NCBI GenBank assembly: GCA_903821875.1
Contig: CAIJMU010000002.1
Span: forward strand, 1-35,485
Source of the DNA: an uncultured Spirochaetota bacterium
GTDB taxonomy: Bacteria; Spirochaetota; Spirochaetia; Treponematales; Rectinemataceae
DNA length: 35,485 nucleotides
Direction: 5' to 3'
Shown here piece after piece: positions 7,681-15,872 of the stretch. Within the stretch, counting starts at the first letter, position 1. Every line of letters starts with the position of its first letter. The notes under the pieces were generated by a model. The model was not told the DNA's origin. It was given only the letters and a program-made list of their open reading frames with translations, and did no database searches. The position numbers were made by a program, and so were the translations under genes.

Positions 7681-7719
7681 CCGCCGGCCTGCGGCCCCGC
7701 AGCCCGCAGCCGCCGGCGG
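7681..7719. other. Nested G+C-rich hairpin after the reductase gene
   Basis: CCGCCGG (7681-7687) pairs with CCGGCGG (7713-7719) around an inner hairpin, CTGCGG-cc-CCGCAG (7689-7702). It starts 5 bases after the reductase stop and is followed by further G-rich sequence with no T run. It may be a T-less terminator, an mRNA-stabilising structure or simply biased sequence. Confidence 0.35.
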
Positions 7720-7795
7720 GGCCGGGCGGGGCGGGGAGCCGCAATCCGCCGGCTGCAGACCGGGGCAGGGGGGGCACCGTCCCAGGCCGGGTCGC

Positions 7796-7824
7796 TTGCC
7801 CCATCCTCTCCTTGACCATACAAT
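7796..7824 (+). promoter_or_regulatory. Predicted sigma-70-type promoter for a leaderless serine dehydratase mRNA
   Basis: TTGCCC (7796-7801) and TACAAT (7819-7824) are spaced by exactly 17 bases. The expected start of transcription, about 7 bases after the -10 box, falls on the A of ATG 7831. No Shine-Dalgarno sequence exists between the -10 box and the start codon. Confidence 0.5.
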
Positions 7825-7830
7825 CGGCCC

Positions 7831-9423
7831 ATGGTCAGCCTCTACCCGGATTACTTCAACGATGTCTTCGGCCCGATAATGCAGCCGGGTTCGAGTTCCC
7901 ACTTTGCCGCTCCCTGCCGCATCGGATTGTTGGCCCGGAGCCTTCTTGGCGAGGAACCCGCCGAAGCCCAGTTCATCATGGCTCCGGAGAGTTCCTGGGC
8001 CGGGACCTTCGGCCTCATGCGCGAAGATTTCGGCATGCTGGGCGGCGTTCTCGGTCTCAAGCCCGATGATGTCGGGCTATTCTCGGCGAAGGAACTCGCC
8101 CGGGGGGCGGGGCTCCGTTTCGACTATCGTTTCGAGGCTGTCCCCGAATCGGATCATCCCAATGCCCTCAAGATCAGGTTGGCTGGAAGCTCGGGGCGGA
8201 GGGTCGAGCTGGTCGGCGATTCGACCGGAGGTGGCATGGTGGAGTGCCGCGCCATCGACGGTTTCCTGGTCAGCTTCCGGGGCGACTGCCACGTCCTGCT
8301 GGCCCGGGAAATCCCGGGCCAGGCTGATGCCTCTGTTATTTCGCGAATCGAGTCCGGGCTGCAGGGACTCCTCGAAGGCGGCAGGCTGCCCGGTTCCCAC
8401 AACACTTCCCTGTGCTTCTGGAAGCTCTCTGAAAAACCCGATCTCGAGGGCCTTCGGGCGGGCTTCCGGAGCCTTCGCCTCGATCTCCTGGAGGCTATCC
8501 TTCCCGTGGTCAGCAGCGCGAAGAAGCTGCCCCAGCTCTTTGACTCCATGACCGCATGGAGGGAGATTGCCCTGGCCTCGGGTCAAAGCCTCTTTGAGAC
8601 TGCCCTCGAGTACGAGCTGCGATCCTCGGGCTGGGGCAGGGATGTGGTCCTCGACGCGATGCGCGAAATAGAACGGCTCCTCTGGCGCCAGACCCACGCT
8701 CTGTACGAGGAGGGCCCCAGTTTCACCCGGGAGGAATTCGGACGCTACGACAGCGAAGCCTGGGACAGACACAGCGGCGCAGAGGACAAGGGCGTTTCCG
8801 GGACGACCCGGCTCGCCATCAGGTCCGCCCTTGCCGTCGTCGCAAAGGTACCAGGTGTGAAGATCGTCCCGGGTCCCATGGGCACGGGCGGCGGTTTCCT
8901 CTACTCGGCCCTCGATGCGGCGCGGACTGTGAAGAAGCTCGGCGACGAGGAAGTGCTGCGCGGCCTCTTCATCGCAGCCGGGGTCGGGGCCATCGCCTAC
9001 ACGCGGGCCGAGCCGACCGGCGAGATGATGGGCTGCGCGGGCGAGTGCGGAATCTGCTCGGCGATGGCTGCGGCAGCCATTGCCGAAGCCTCGGGAGGGA
9101 GTCCGGCAGCAGTGGAAAACGCAGCCTCCTTCGCCCTTCAGGCCATGATTGGCCTTCCCTGCGACCCCATCCCGGGAGGCTTCGAGCAACCATGTTTCAG
9201 CCGGATAGTCAGTGCAGTCTCCAATGCCCTCGTTTTTTCCGAGCTGGCCCTGGCCGGCAGCGATGCCGTCCTCCCCTTCCACGAAGCCCTCGATGCGGCC
9301 GCGAGGGTCGGCCGGAGCCTCCCCTCCGAGCTTCGCTGCACATCGAAGGGCGGTTGCTGTACAACGCCGACGGGGCAGAGGCAGGCGGCGGCCTTTGCCG
9401 CGAAGGCGCGCTCCCGCGGGTGA
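7831..9423 (+). CDS. sdaA: L-serine ammonia-lyase, iron-sulfur-dependent, single-chain
   Basis: This enzyme deaminates L-serine to pyruvate and ammonia using a [4Fe-4S] cluster. The 530 residues combine the beta domain (1 to about 170, with FAAPCRIG and the GDSTGGG motif) and the alpha domain (about 320-520) of SdaA. Cluster cysteines are visible at C402 (MGCAGE), C444 (GLPCDPI) and C455 (EQPCFS). Their spacing of 42 and 11 residues matches characterised SdaA proteins. The C-terminal GGCCTTPT corresponds to the tail that supplies the last cluster ligand in that family. It is longer than the usual 455 residues because of extra helical sequence between the domains (about 190-310). The ATG at 7831 has no ribosome-binding site but sits where transcription should start. 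Two extra cysteines (C406, C409) sit near the first ligand. The gene is convergent with the next one, with 6 bases between the stops. Confidence 0.9.
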   Translation: MVSLYPDYFNDVFGPIMQPGSSSHFAAPCRIGLLARSLLGEEPAEAQFIMAPESSWAGTFGLMREDFGMLGGVLGLKPDDVGLFSAKELARGAGLRFDYRFEAVPESDHPNALKIRLAGSSGRRVELVGDSTGGGMVECRAIDGFLVSFRGDCHVLLAREIPGQADASVISRIESGLQGLLEGGRLPGSHNTSLCFWKLSEKPDLEGLRAGFRSLRLDLLEAILPVVSSAKKLPQLFDSMTAWREIALASGQSLFETALEYELRSSGWGRDVVLDAMREIERLLWRQTHALYEEGPSFTREEFGRYDSEAWDRHSGAEDKGVSGTTRLAIRSALAVVAKVPGVKIVPGPMGTGGGFLYSALDAARTVKKLGDEEVLRGLFIAAGVGAIAYTRAEPTGEMMGCAGECGICSAMAAAAIAEASGGSPAAVENAASFALQAMIGLPCDPIPGGFEQPCFSRIVSAVSNALVFSELALAGSDAVLPFHEALDAAARVGRSLPSELRCTSKGGCCTTPTGQRQAAAFAAKARSRG

Positions 9424-9429
9424 TTCCTG

Positions 9430-10380
9430 TCACAGTTTTATCCACCATCCCTTCCGGTCCATGATTATGCACGCAATTATGATTATTCCCCATACGGCTC
9501 CGACGGCCGCCCATGCCACGGCGGCATTTGAGTCGGCCGGTACGAGGGCCCTTGCGACAAGGATCAGGATGCCGCTGGCCATGTAGCCGAAGAGGGGATT
9601 GCGTCCGATGGCACCGAAGAGGGGCAGGTCCCCGAAACGTTGGCAAGGCAACTCAAGTAGCGCCAGTACGAGGAAGGCGGAACCCGAGGTCAGGAGAAGG
9701 TAGCCCGGCGTGAGGAGGTGCTTGTCCGGGAGGGAGAGCAGGGAGGTGAGGAGGCCGAGAAGGAGAAGTCCGGAACCGGTCGTTGCGGAGAGCCAGACGC
9801 GGATGCGGAAGGGCTTGCCTCGCATCAGCTCACCGATGGCGGAGGCGAAGACGGGGAGGCTCGCGAGGGCAAAGGTTCCCGCAGGACCGCCGAGTCCGCT
9901 GTTGTGCCAGGCTTGATAGGCTGTCGCAAAATACGCAGGCCGCAGCAGCTCGACTGTGGCGGCAAGGGCTAAGGCTGCCACAATCCTGGGGAGGGGGCGC
10001 AGGAACATGAAGGGAAAGGCCAGGGCCCCCGTGGCACCCAGCATCTGCAGGACTTCCCAGGATCCTTGTTTCCAGACGAGGAAGTAGCCGATGCTTCCGA
10101 AGGCGAAAAGCAAGCCATAGCGGTATAGGGCATGCAGGGAAGTCCTAAGCAGTCCGTCGCGCGATACCCGCTTGCCGAGCGAAAGGGAGCCTGAAATGCC
10201 CAGGGCCACCAGGAATGCCGGCATGATGAAGTCAGCCAACTGCAGACCCGCAGCCGGAGCATGCTTGAGCCAGGCCGGGATGGATGCAAAGCCCATGCCG
10301 GCATTGACTGGTATCATGAGAAATACGGTGAGCCCCCGCAGGGCATCGAGGGCTGCATGTCGTTCAGGCAGTCTGTCCAT
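9430..10380 (-). CDS. Multi-pass membrane protein, HGSNAT/DUF5009-like acyltransferase family
   Basis: From ATG 10380 this protein has 316 residues and about nine or ten hydrophobic segments. The N-terminal motif RHAALDALRGLTVFLMIPVN is the signature of the DUF1624/DUF5009 (heparan-alpha-glucosaminide N-acetyltransferase-like, YeiB-like) membrane acyltransferases: an RxxxLDxxRG segment leading into the first helix. A segment reading FGAIGRNPLFGYM near the C-terminus is also typical. The family moves acetyl or other acyl groups across the membrane onto sugars, but no substrate can be assigned here. The in-frame start at 10605 is rejected because it would place 75 low-complexity residues before the family start and overlap the divergent transporter gene. 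No strong ribosome-binding site precedes 10380, so the start is the least certain part. Confidence 0.75.
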   Translation of the reverse strand: MDRLPERHAALDALRGLTVFLMIPVNAGMGFASIPAWLKHAPAAGLQLADFIMPAFLVALGISGSLSLGKRVSRDGLLRTSLHALYRYGLLFAFGSIGYFLVWKQGSWEVLQMLGATGALAFPFMFLRPLPRIVAALALAATVELLRPAYFATAYQAWHNSGLGGPAGTFALASLPVFASAIGELMRGKPFRIRVWLSATTGSGLLLLGLLTSLLSLPDKHLLTPGYLLLTSGSAFLVLALLELPCQRFGDLPLFGAIGRNPLFGYMASGILILVARALVPADSNAAVAWAAVGAVWGIIIIACIIMDRKGWWIKL

Positions 10381-10420
10381 CAGCCCAGTGTCGCCGATCC
10401 AGGGAGTTCTGACAAACCAC

Positions 10421-10449
10421 TTGACCTGCGTTTCGAGCCTCAGGAGAAT
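10421..10449 (+). promoter_or_regulatory. Possible sigma-70 promoter of the chromate-type transporter gene
   Basis: TTGACC (10421-10426) and GAGAAT (10444-10449) are separated by 17 bases, in the 160-base divergent gap and about 90 bases before ATG 10541. The -35 box is good and the -10 box matches consensus at four of six positions. Confidence 0.4.
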
Positions 10450-10540
10450 CCCTGCCCATGCTGATACGGGAACTGCCGCCCTCACTCCTCGCCACACCGT
10501 TCCCGGGGCCCTGCGCTCTGGCCGGGGAAGGAAGGCGGCG

Positions 10541-12160
10541 ATGAGCAGAGCCGCGAAGGCAGGCCGCCTGGGCTTCGCCTCCACCTTCCTCAAGATCGGC
10601 GCCATCGGTTTCGGCGGCGGCTCGGCCCTGATCCCCGTCGTGGAGCGGGAGGTCGTCGATTCCGCGGGTTACGTAAAGGGCGAGGAATTCACCGAGGATG
10701 TCATAATTGCGAACATCACTCCGGGGGCGCTTCCCGTCAAGCTCTGCGCGGCCGCAGGCCTCCGAGAGGGAGGGATTGCCGGCGCTTTCGCCGCTGCCGC
10801 ACTGGTGAGCCTTCCGGGCGCCCTGGGCACGGTCCTGGTCCTGGCTGTCCTCTCTTCCATGGGTCCCGCCTTCCTTCGCTATGTGGAGTTCGCGGCCTTC
10901 GGAGTCTCGGCCTTCATAATCTTCCTGCTCTGGCGCTATATGCGCCGCGTCCTGGACGAGGCCCGGAAACGCGGAGCCGGCAGGGTGGCCTTCCTCGTGA
11001 CCCTGATGGCCTTCCTCCTGACCGGAGGCAAGGAGATCCGTGCAATTGTCTCCGCCTTCGAACCCGGCCTGGCCCGGAGCCTTGGAAGGCCCTTTTTCGA
11101 CCTTGCCATGTTCGACCTACTCTTCATCCTCCTCTTCCTGGTCCTGTCCTCGGGAGGGCGGCCTCGCTGGAAACGAGCCCTGGGTCTCGGCCTGACGGCG
11201 GCGGTCTTTGCGGTCCTGGCCGGGAAGAACGGCCTCCTCTCCCAGTTCATCCTCCTTCGTCCCCTTCTCATGGCAGGGATGGCTTCCGCCGCCCTCTACT
11301 TCGCCGGCAAGGAGCTCGGAAGCGCGGCTACGGGCGAGGAGGCAGCCGCGGGAGGAAGGAAGCTCCTTGCTGCCGCCCTGGCTTTTTTCCTGGGAATGCT
11401 TGTCATCTCCCTGGCCTTGACCGGACCCTCGATACTACTAACTACAGCAAAGGGGCCGGCTGACGGCTTGGCCGCCGGCGCTCCGGGCAGCCCCGTATCC
11501 CCGGGTAGTCCCGTTTCCCCGGGCAGTCCGGGCGACCTTCCCCAGGCCCTGCGCTTTGCCGCCCTGGCCTTCGCCTCGACCCTGAGTTCCTTCGGTGGCG
11601 GTGAGGCCTTCGTCGCTGTCGGCGACTCCTTCTTCGTGGAACCGGGGCTTGTGAGCCCGGGGCTTGTGAGCCCGGAGCTGTATTACGGCAGGATCATCGC
11701 CATCGCCAACGCCCTTCCGGGGCCCATACTGGTCAAGGTGGTCAGCGGGATAGGATGGTTCGCGGGACTTGGCGCGGGCGGGTCGGCGCTTGCGGGATTC
11801 CTCGTGGCGGCGGCGGGATTTATCATCGCAATTGGAAGTACCTGCCTGGCCTTCTTCGCGGTCTACTCGCTCTATCTGCGCTACAGCGGAGCTCCGGTCT
11901 TCGCCACGCTCCGGATCTTTATCCTTCCGCTCATCTCGGGACTTCTGGCTTCTACCGTCCTGGCCATGGTCGCCGAGCTCCTCAGGGTCGGAGGGGAGGC
12001 GGAACTGCTGCCCTGGATCAGCCTTGTCCTCCTGCTAGCCCTCATTGCGATGGTCTCCTTCCTCCATGCGAGGAAAGTCCTCCAAGAGGTGGCCATCATC
12101 GCTGTAGCGGCTCTTGCCTCCCTCCTTGTCCTTGCATTCGCCGCAGCTCAGGCCCTCTAG
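10541..12160 (+). CDS. chrA: Chromate transporter (ChrA family), two-domain form
   Basis: This 539-residue integral membrane protein is built from two homologous halves. Each half starts with the family signature: LKIGAIGFGGGSALIPVVERE in the first and LSSFGGGEAFVAVGDSFF in the second. Each signature is followed by a conserved helix pair (ANITPGALPVK in the first half, ANALPGPILVK in the second), which fits the CHR family. ChrA proteins export chromate by proton exchange, but many members in anaerobes have no proven role. ATG 10541 follows an AAGGAAGG ribosome-binding site; the longer open frame from 10172 overlaps the divergent gene and is discarded. The inter-domain linker (about 305-330) is a tandem GSPVSP repeat. 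The stop codon overlaps the stop of the convergent gene in a shared CTAG. No arsenic or chromate regulator is nearby. Confidence 0.88.
   Translation: MSRAAKAGRLGFASTFLKIGAIGFGGGSALIPVVEREVVDSAGYVKGEEFTEDVIIANITPGALPVKLCAAAGLREGGIAGAFAAAALVSLPGALGTVLVLAVLSSMGPAFLRYVEFAAFGVSAFIIFLLWRYMRRVLDEARKRGAGRVAFLVTLMAFLLTGGKEIRAIVSAFEPGLARSLGRPFFDLAMFDLLFILLFLVLSSGGRPRWKRALGLGLTAAVFAVLAGKNGLLSQFILLRPLLMAGMASAALYFAGKELGSAATGEEAAAGGRKLLAAALAFFLGMLVISLALTGPSILLTTAKGPADGLAAGAPGSPVSPGSPVSPGSPGDLPQALRFAALAFASTLSSFGGGEAFVAVGDSFFVEPGLVSPGLVSPELYYGRIIAIANALPGPILVKVVSGIGWFAGLGAGGSALAGFLVAAAGFIIAIGSTCLAFFAVYSLYLRYSGAPVFATLRIFILPLISGLLASTVLAMVAELLRVGGEAELLPWISLVLLLALIAMVSFLHARKVLQEVAIIAVAALASLLVLAFAAAQAL
11483..11531 (+). 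repeat. 18-bp tandem repeat inside the transporter linker
   Basis: Two full units (11483-11500 and 11501-11518) and a partial third begin with CCGGGYAGYCCCGT and encode PGSPVS repeats. The units differ at only a few, mostly synonymous positions. The array lies in the flexible segment between the two membrane halves, so in-frame changes in copy number would be tolerated. Confidence 0.75.
11644..11673 (+). repeat. 15-bp perfect tandem duplication
   Basis: GGGGCTTGTGAGCCC occurs twice without a mismatch at 11644-11658 and 11659-11673, encoding GLVSP twice in the loop after the second signature motif of the transporter. Perfect identity suggests a recent duplication. Confidence 0.85.
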
Positions 12161-13275
12161 TTTTCAAGGGACCGCAGCAGGGCCACGAGCCAGGAACGGT
12201 TGTCGGCACTCGTATAGGTCATGGTGCCGCCCATTCGGCTGAAGGTCTTGCAGTAGCGGAGGAAGTAGGAGGGATCGTCCTGGGGCGGTTCGCCCCTGGC
12301 CTTCCAGTCCCAGGTCGAAACGGCCAGGTCCACGACGTGGATCGAGAAATCCTCGATGCGCCTTCCGTCCTGTCTCGCCTTGTTTCGCGCCATCGAGAGG
12401 GCCTTCTCGAAGATCATGGGGGACATCACGGCTGAACCCACCGAGAGGTAGACGCCGCCCTCGAGGCCCGAGACAGAGTCTGCGAAGGAGAGGAAATCCG
12501 TTTCCGCCGTCCTGCCGATGACCGCGCCACGGTTGAGCGGGTGCGTGTAGATGATGTCATGCCCGAACATGGGATGGCAGGTGAAGGGGACTGCGTTCTT
12601 CACGGCCGCGGCAGCGAAGCAGGCTTTCTTGCGGGGGTGATCGACACGGAGGAAGCCTGGTTCCAGGCCAGAGGTCCGCAGGAGGGCGCGAAGGTCGGCG
12701 GCGGCCGCAGCCCGGGACAGGCTGAGGAAGCCTGCGCCATCCGCCGCCCCGGCTCGGATCGCCGCGACCAGTTCATCGTCGGTCGGAATCTGAAGGCCAT
12801 CGTCCTGGACCATGGTGCCTACCGCCTCGCCATAGCCGAGTCCGCGCCAGGCACCCACCGCGAGGGAGAGGTTGAGCCAGGCCCCCGTTTCCTCCCAGAT
12901 GCCGAACTGCCCCTCGCTCACGTAGCGTCGCACATCCTCTCCGGTGCTTCCCTGGAAGGCGAACTCCCAGTCGTGGATGATCCCCGCGCCGTTGGTCGCG
13001 AAGTGCGTGACATGACCGCCTTCCATCAGGCGGATGAGCGTTTGGGCGAGGCCGTTCTTGATAGCGTGGGCACCGAAGGCGAGGATGACGGGCGCTCCAC
13101 GGGCCCGTGACCGCCGGATCTCGGCGGCCGCGGAAGCGACATCCTCCACGGCCTCGGGGGAGAGGGAGATGGGCCAGGATAGAGGGTCGACGGCATCGCG
13201 ATCGAGTTCCAGCTTGCTGACGCGATCTGAAAGGGGAAGGGTAGCGATCGAATCGCGGTCGAAAAGTCTCTTCAT
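12157..13275 (-). CDS. Unrecognised conserved-looking protein, possible deoxyhypusine-synthase-like fold
   Basis: This 372-residue protein is the last gene of a five-gene overlapping operon (ATGA overlap with the PfkB kinase). I cannot name it with confidence. Its centre resembles the NAD-binding half of deoxyhypusine synthase in order and spacing: an AHAIKNGLAQTLIRLME helix, then ATNGAGIIHDWE, then later GHDIIYTHPLNRG and a glycine-rich SGLEGGVYLSVGSAV turn. The segment FGIWEETGAWLN is also striking. Bacteria do not make hypusine in eIF5A, and the sugar-phosphate neighbours argue for a carbohydrate role, perhaps an NAD-dependent step on a phosphorylated sugar. That is inference only. There are no membrane segments or signal peptide, so it is cytoplasmic. 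Confidence 0.75.
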   Translation of the reverse strand: MKRLFDRDSIATLPLSDRVSKLELDRDAVDPLSWPISLSPEAVEDVASAAAEIRRSRARGAPVILAFGAHAIKNGLAQTLIRLMEGGHVTHFATNGAGIIHDWEFAFQGSTGEDVRRYVSEGQFGIWEETGAWLNLSLAVGAWRGLGYGEAVGTMVQDDGLQIPTDDELVAAIRAGAADGAGFLSLSRAAAAADLRALLRTSGLEPGFLRVDHPRKKACFAAAAVKNAVPFTCHPMFGHDIIYTHPLNRGAVIGRTAETDFLSFADSVSGLEGGVYLSVGSAVMSPMIFEKALSMARNKARQDGRRIEDFSIHVVDLAVSTWDWKARGEPPQDDPSYFLRYCKTFSRMGGTMTYTSADNRSWLVALLRSLEN

Positions 13276-14327
13276 TGGTTTTGCTCCTTCCAGAGATCGA
13301 GGGCCGAACCGAGTTCATCGGGCCGGGCTACTCCCGTGGTTGCGAGCTGTCGGACGGTTATGGATGCAACGAGGCAGCCGAGGAGGGCGGCTTCGGCGCG
13401 AGAGGCACCGGCGGCCAGGGCCAGCACTGCTCCTGCGGTGAAGGAGTCGCCCGCGCCTGTCGGATCGACCGTGTCATCGACTGCCACACCGGGCACGCGG
13501 AAGGCTGTGGTTCCCCCTACCCAGACGCCCCGGTCTCCCGCAGTGACAAAGACCGGAGCCCCGGCTTCCTCCTCTACTGCCCCGATGCAGGCTGCGATAG
13601 CCTGGTCGGGTATGGCGGAGCCGGGTTCCGGATCGTGGACGCCGGATAGTTCGAATTGGTTCATCTTGAGGATGAGGCCGTGGAAGGAACGTATCCGGCG
13701 CCGGGAGTCTGCCCAGGCGATGAGCCGGGGGAATCCCGCGGTTCGCTCCATGATCGCCGCTGCGACGAGGGGAGTCACGACTCCCTGTCCGGGCCCCTCG
13801 ACCTGGTCCATGACGATGAGGGCATCGATCTGGGGCAGGGCCCTGTCGAGGGCGGCGATGATCCGCGCTTCGGTTTCTGCTAACGTGGGCGAGCGGTTCT
13901 TGATGTCATAGCGTGAGTGCTCGCCTGCGAGGCCCGCGCGGTCCATGTCCCGGGGCTTGAAGTAGGTTGGCGTGCGGCGGCTGATTTCCAGCAGCAAGCC
14001 ACTGGTGTCGACCCCCAGGGCAAGGAGATCCCGCTCGAGTTCCCAGCCCTCGCCGTCGTCACCGCGAAAGCCCAGGGCGCGGATGGTTCCGGCACCGAGG
14101 GCGGCAAGGTTGGACACCACCGTGCCCGCGGCTCCGGGCGAATGGCGGACGTCAACAATCTGGTGGGCGGGGAGTCCTGTCTCGAGGGAGGGCTCTGCCA
14201 GGACCGGATCTACATCCAGGTACTTGTCCAGGAAAAAATCGCCGAGCACCGCGACACGCAGGGAGGGGAAGATGGAAACAAGATCGTTCAACCTTCCCTT
14301 GTCGAAACTGCGCAGGGCTTCGATCAT
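13272..14327 (-). CDS. PfkB/ribokinase-family sugar kinase, HldE N-terminal-like
   Basis: This 351-residue kinase starts with VAVLGDFFLDKYLDVDP, very like the opening of heptose-7-phosphate kinase (HldE/RfaE domain I). A substrate-binding SPGAAGTVVSNLAALGAG segment follows, and the C-terminal PfkB signature DPTGAGDSFTAGAV contains the catalytic aspartate. Members phosphorylate a sugar or sugar phosphate at a hydroxyl using ATP. With a GmhA-like isomerase, an HAD phosphatase and a ROK kinase in the same operon, a heptose or ketose phosphate is the most economical substrate, but no HldE nucleotidyltransferase domain is present. The start codon overlaps the HAD stop as ATGA, and its own stop overlaps the next start the same way. 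Confidence 0.88.
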   Translation of the reverse strand: MIEALRSFDKGRLNDLVSIFPSLRVAVLGDFFLDKYLDVDPVLAEPSLETGLPAHQIVDVRHSPGAAGTVVSNLAALGAGTIRALGFRGDDGEGWELERDLLALGVDTSGLLLEISRRTPTYFKPRDMDRAGLAGEHSRYDIKNRSPTLAETEARIIAALDRALPQIDALIVMDQVEGPGQGVVTPLVAAAIMERTAGFPRLIAWADSRRRIRSFHGLILKMNQFELSGVHDPEPGSAIPDQAIAACIGAVEEEAGAPVFVTAGDRGVWVGGTTAFRVPGVAVDDTVDPTGAGDSFTAGAVLALAAGASRAEAALLGCLVASITVRQLATTGVARPDELGSALDLWKEQNQ

Positions 14328-15259
14328 GGCTGGGCCGCCTCGGGAATAGCCGCGGCTTCCTTCGAAGCAGCCGCTGTTCCGACGCGGCTCCAGATCCAGT
14401 CGATCAAGGCGCTGGATTCTTGATAGTCGGGAATGACGAGGTCGGCCCCCGCCGCTATGAGCCTGCCCCGCTTCCAGGGATCAGCCTTTCCCGAGCGACC
14501 GGCCTCGTCGCTGGCTACGGCGATAGCCGTGCCTCCCGCGGCCTTGCAGTCGGAGATCTCGACATAGCCATCACCGAAGGCCAGGAGGGAGCTTCCCTCG
14601 ACATGGTTCTCGGAAAGGATACGCCTGATTACCATTTCCTTGGAAAAGCTCAGATGGTCCTTCTGGGCGCCGTAGATCCGCCCGGGAGCGTAGCCCTCGA
14701 GCCCGAGGAGCCGGGCCTCCTCGATGACATACGCCACGTCCGTTCCGGAAGCGATATAGATCGCGACATCGCGCGAGCGCAGGGCTTCGAGGATCTCCTG
14801 GGAACCCGGAACGAGGTACTCCTTTGGAGCGGTTTTCCCGGAGGCCAGGCCCTCGCGTCGGTCAGCGATGCGAGTCATGAGCCTGGAGTGGTACTCGTCC
14901 TTGTAGGCCTGGGCTTCGAGGGGCGTCCCTCCACGATGGCGGATTTCTTCCACAAAGCGCATCATCTGGTAGATGGTCTGCTTTCCGGTAAGTTCCGAAA
15001 CGAAGTTGCGCACCAGGGTCTCGAGGCTCGCCTGGGTTTCGTCACTTCTTGCGCAGGGGAGGAGGAACTCGACCATCATAGGTACCATGATCTCCATCCA
15101 GCCCTCGCGGACGAGACTCAGGGTGCCGTCGAAATCGAAGAGGGCGTGGCGTGGCGGGCTGGCCAGGCTCAGCGGGCCCAGCAGTTCTATCGAGGTCCCG
15201 GCGAGAAAGGTCGGGCGTTCCGGGACTGCATGGGTAGCTGCGAAGTCTCCCTCAGGCAC
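14324..15259 (-). CDS. HAD-superfamily phosphatase
   Basis: This 311-residue protein has the HAD motifs in order: motif I DFDGTL with D42 and D44, motif II IASGT after the cap region, a conserved lysine near SFSKEMVIRR, and motif IV FGDGYVEI. A helical cap of about 100 residues lies between motifs I and II, so it is probably a type C1 enzyme acting on a small phosphorylated metabolite. The GTG start at 15259 overlaps the isomerase gene by 8 bases. The first 35 residues precede the HAD fold and could indicate a later start. In this operon it probably removes or checks a phosphate on the sugar handled by the GmhA-like and PfkB-like enzymes. Confidence 0.85.
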   Translation of the reverse strand: MPEGDFAATHAVPERPTFLAGTSIELLGPLSLASPPRHALFDFDGTLSLVREGWMEIMVPMMVEFLLPCARSDETQASLETLVRNFVSELTGKQTIYQMMRFVEEIRHRGGTPLEAQAYKDEYHSRLMTRIADRREGLASGKTAPKEYLVPGSQEILEALRSRDVAIYIASGTDVAYVIEEARLLGLEGYAPGRIYGAQKDHLSFSKEMVIRRILSENHVEGSSLLAFGDGYVEISDCKAAGGTAIAVASDEAGRSGKADPWKRGRLIAAGADLVIPDYQESSALIDWIWSRVGTAAASKEAAAIPEAAQP

Positions 15260-15872
15260 GATGGACCTCTCCTGCGCTGCCCGAATCCGGCCCTGCTTCC
15301 CCGGGCAGCTTCCTGCCGAGGACCGCGTAGCAGAGGTGATCGAAAATCATGTGGATGTCCTCGGTGACCTGCATGTCATCTATTGGCACGTGCACTCCAC
15401 TCGAAGCCAGGCGCCGGAGCTCGCCTCCGTCATATCCGGTCATGCTGACTGTCCGCCCGCCGTTGGCGTTGGCCCATTTCACAGCCTTGATGACATTCGC
15501 CGAGTTACCTGAACCGGAGATGGCGATCACGATGTCGCCGGGGCGGAGGAGGTTGCGGAGCTGCTCGACAAAGATATCCTCGTAGCCGACATCGTTGGCA
15601 TAGGCAGTAATTGTGGGCACATTGTCGTTGAGGCAATGGAAGCGGAAACGGCTCGCCTTGCGCCAGGAAAGACCCTTGTTGAAGTCGGAGGCGAAGTGGG
15701 AAGCCGTGGCCGCCGAGCCCCCATTTCCCATGATGAAGACTGTTGTCCCCTTTTCGAGGGCCTCGAGGAGAAGGGCCATGAAGGCAGCGAGCTCTTCCCG
15801 CGAAAGCTTGTCGAGGGTGGACTTGAGCCGAAAGAAATAGTTATCAATGTCATCCTTGAAATCAAGCTTCAT
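15252..15872 (-). CDS. gmhA: SIS-domain phosphosugar isomerase, GmhA-like
   Basis: This 206-residue single SIS-domain protein has the GmhA fingerprint: IMGNGGSAATASHFASDF, then CLNDNVPTITAYANDVGYE, the phosphate loop AISGSGNSANV, and a C-terminal EDIHMIFDHLCY helix with the metal-binding histidines seen in GmhA. GmhA converts sedoheptulose 7-phosphate to D-glycero-D-manno-heptose 7-phosphate in the cytoplasm. Length and motifs fit this reaction, although related SIS isomerases in other pathways look similar. Start and stop overlap both neighbours (ATGA with the ROK gene, 8 bases with the HAD gene). The missing HldE and GmhB equivalents in their usual form leave the end product open. Confidence 0.87.
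   Translation of the reverse strand: MKLDFKDDIDNYFFRLKSTLDKLSREELAAFMALLLEALEKGTTVFIMGNGGSAATASHFASDFNKGLSWRKASRFRFHCLNDNVPTITAYANDVGYEDIFVEQLRNLLRPGDIVIAISGSGNSANVIKAVKWANANGGRTVSMTGYDGGELRRLASSGVHVPIDDMQVTEDIHMIFDHLCYAVLGRKLPGEAGPDSGSAGEVHRA

Noticed and set aside
8077-9282. 401-codon minus-strand frame inside the serine dehydratase gene
   Set aside because: The opposite strand encodes SdaA with correctly spaced cluster cysteines; this frame is a G+C-bias shadow.
10172-10540. Long N-terminal extension of the chromate transporter
   Set aside because: It is antisense to the acyltransferase-like gene and lacks family sequence; ATG 10541 has a good ribosome-binding site.
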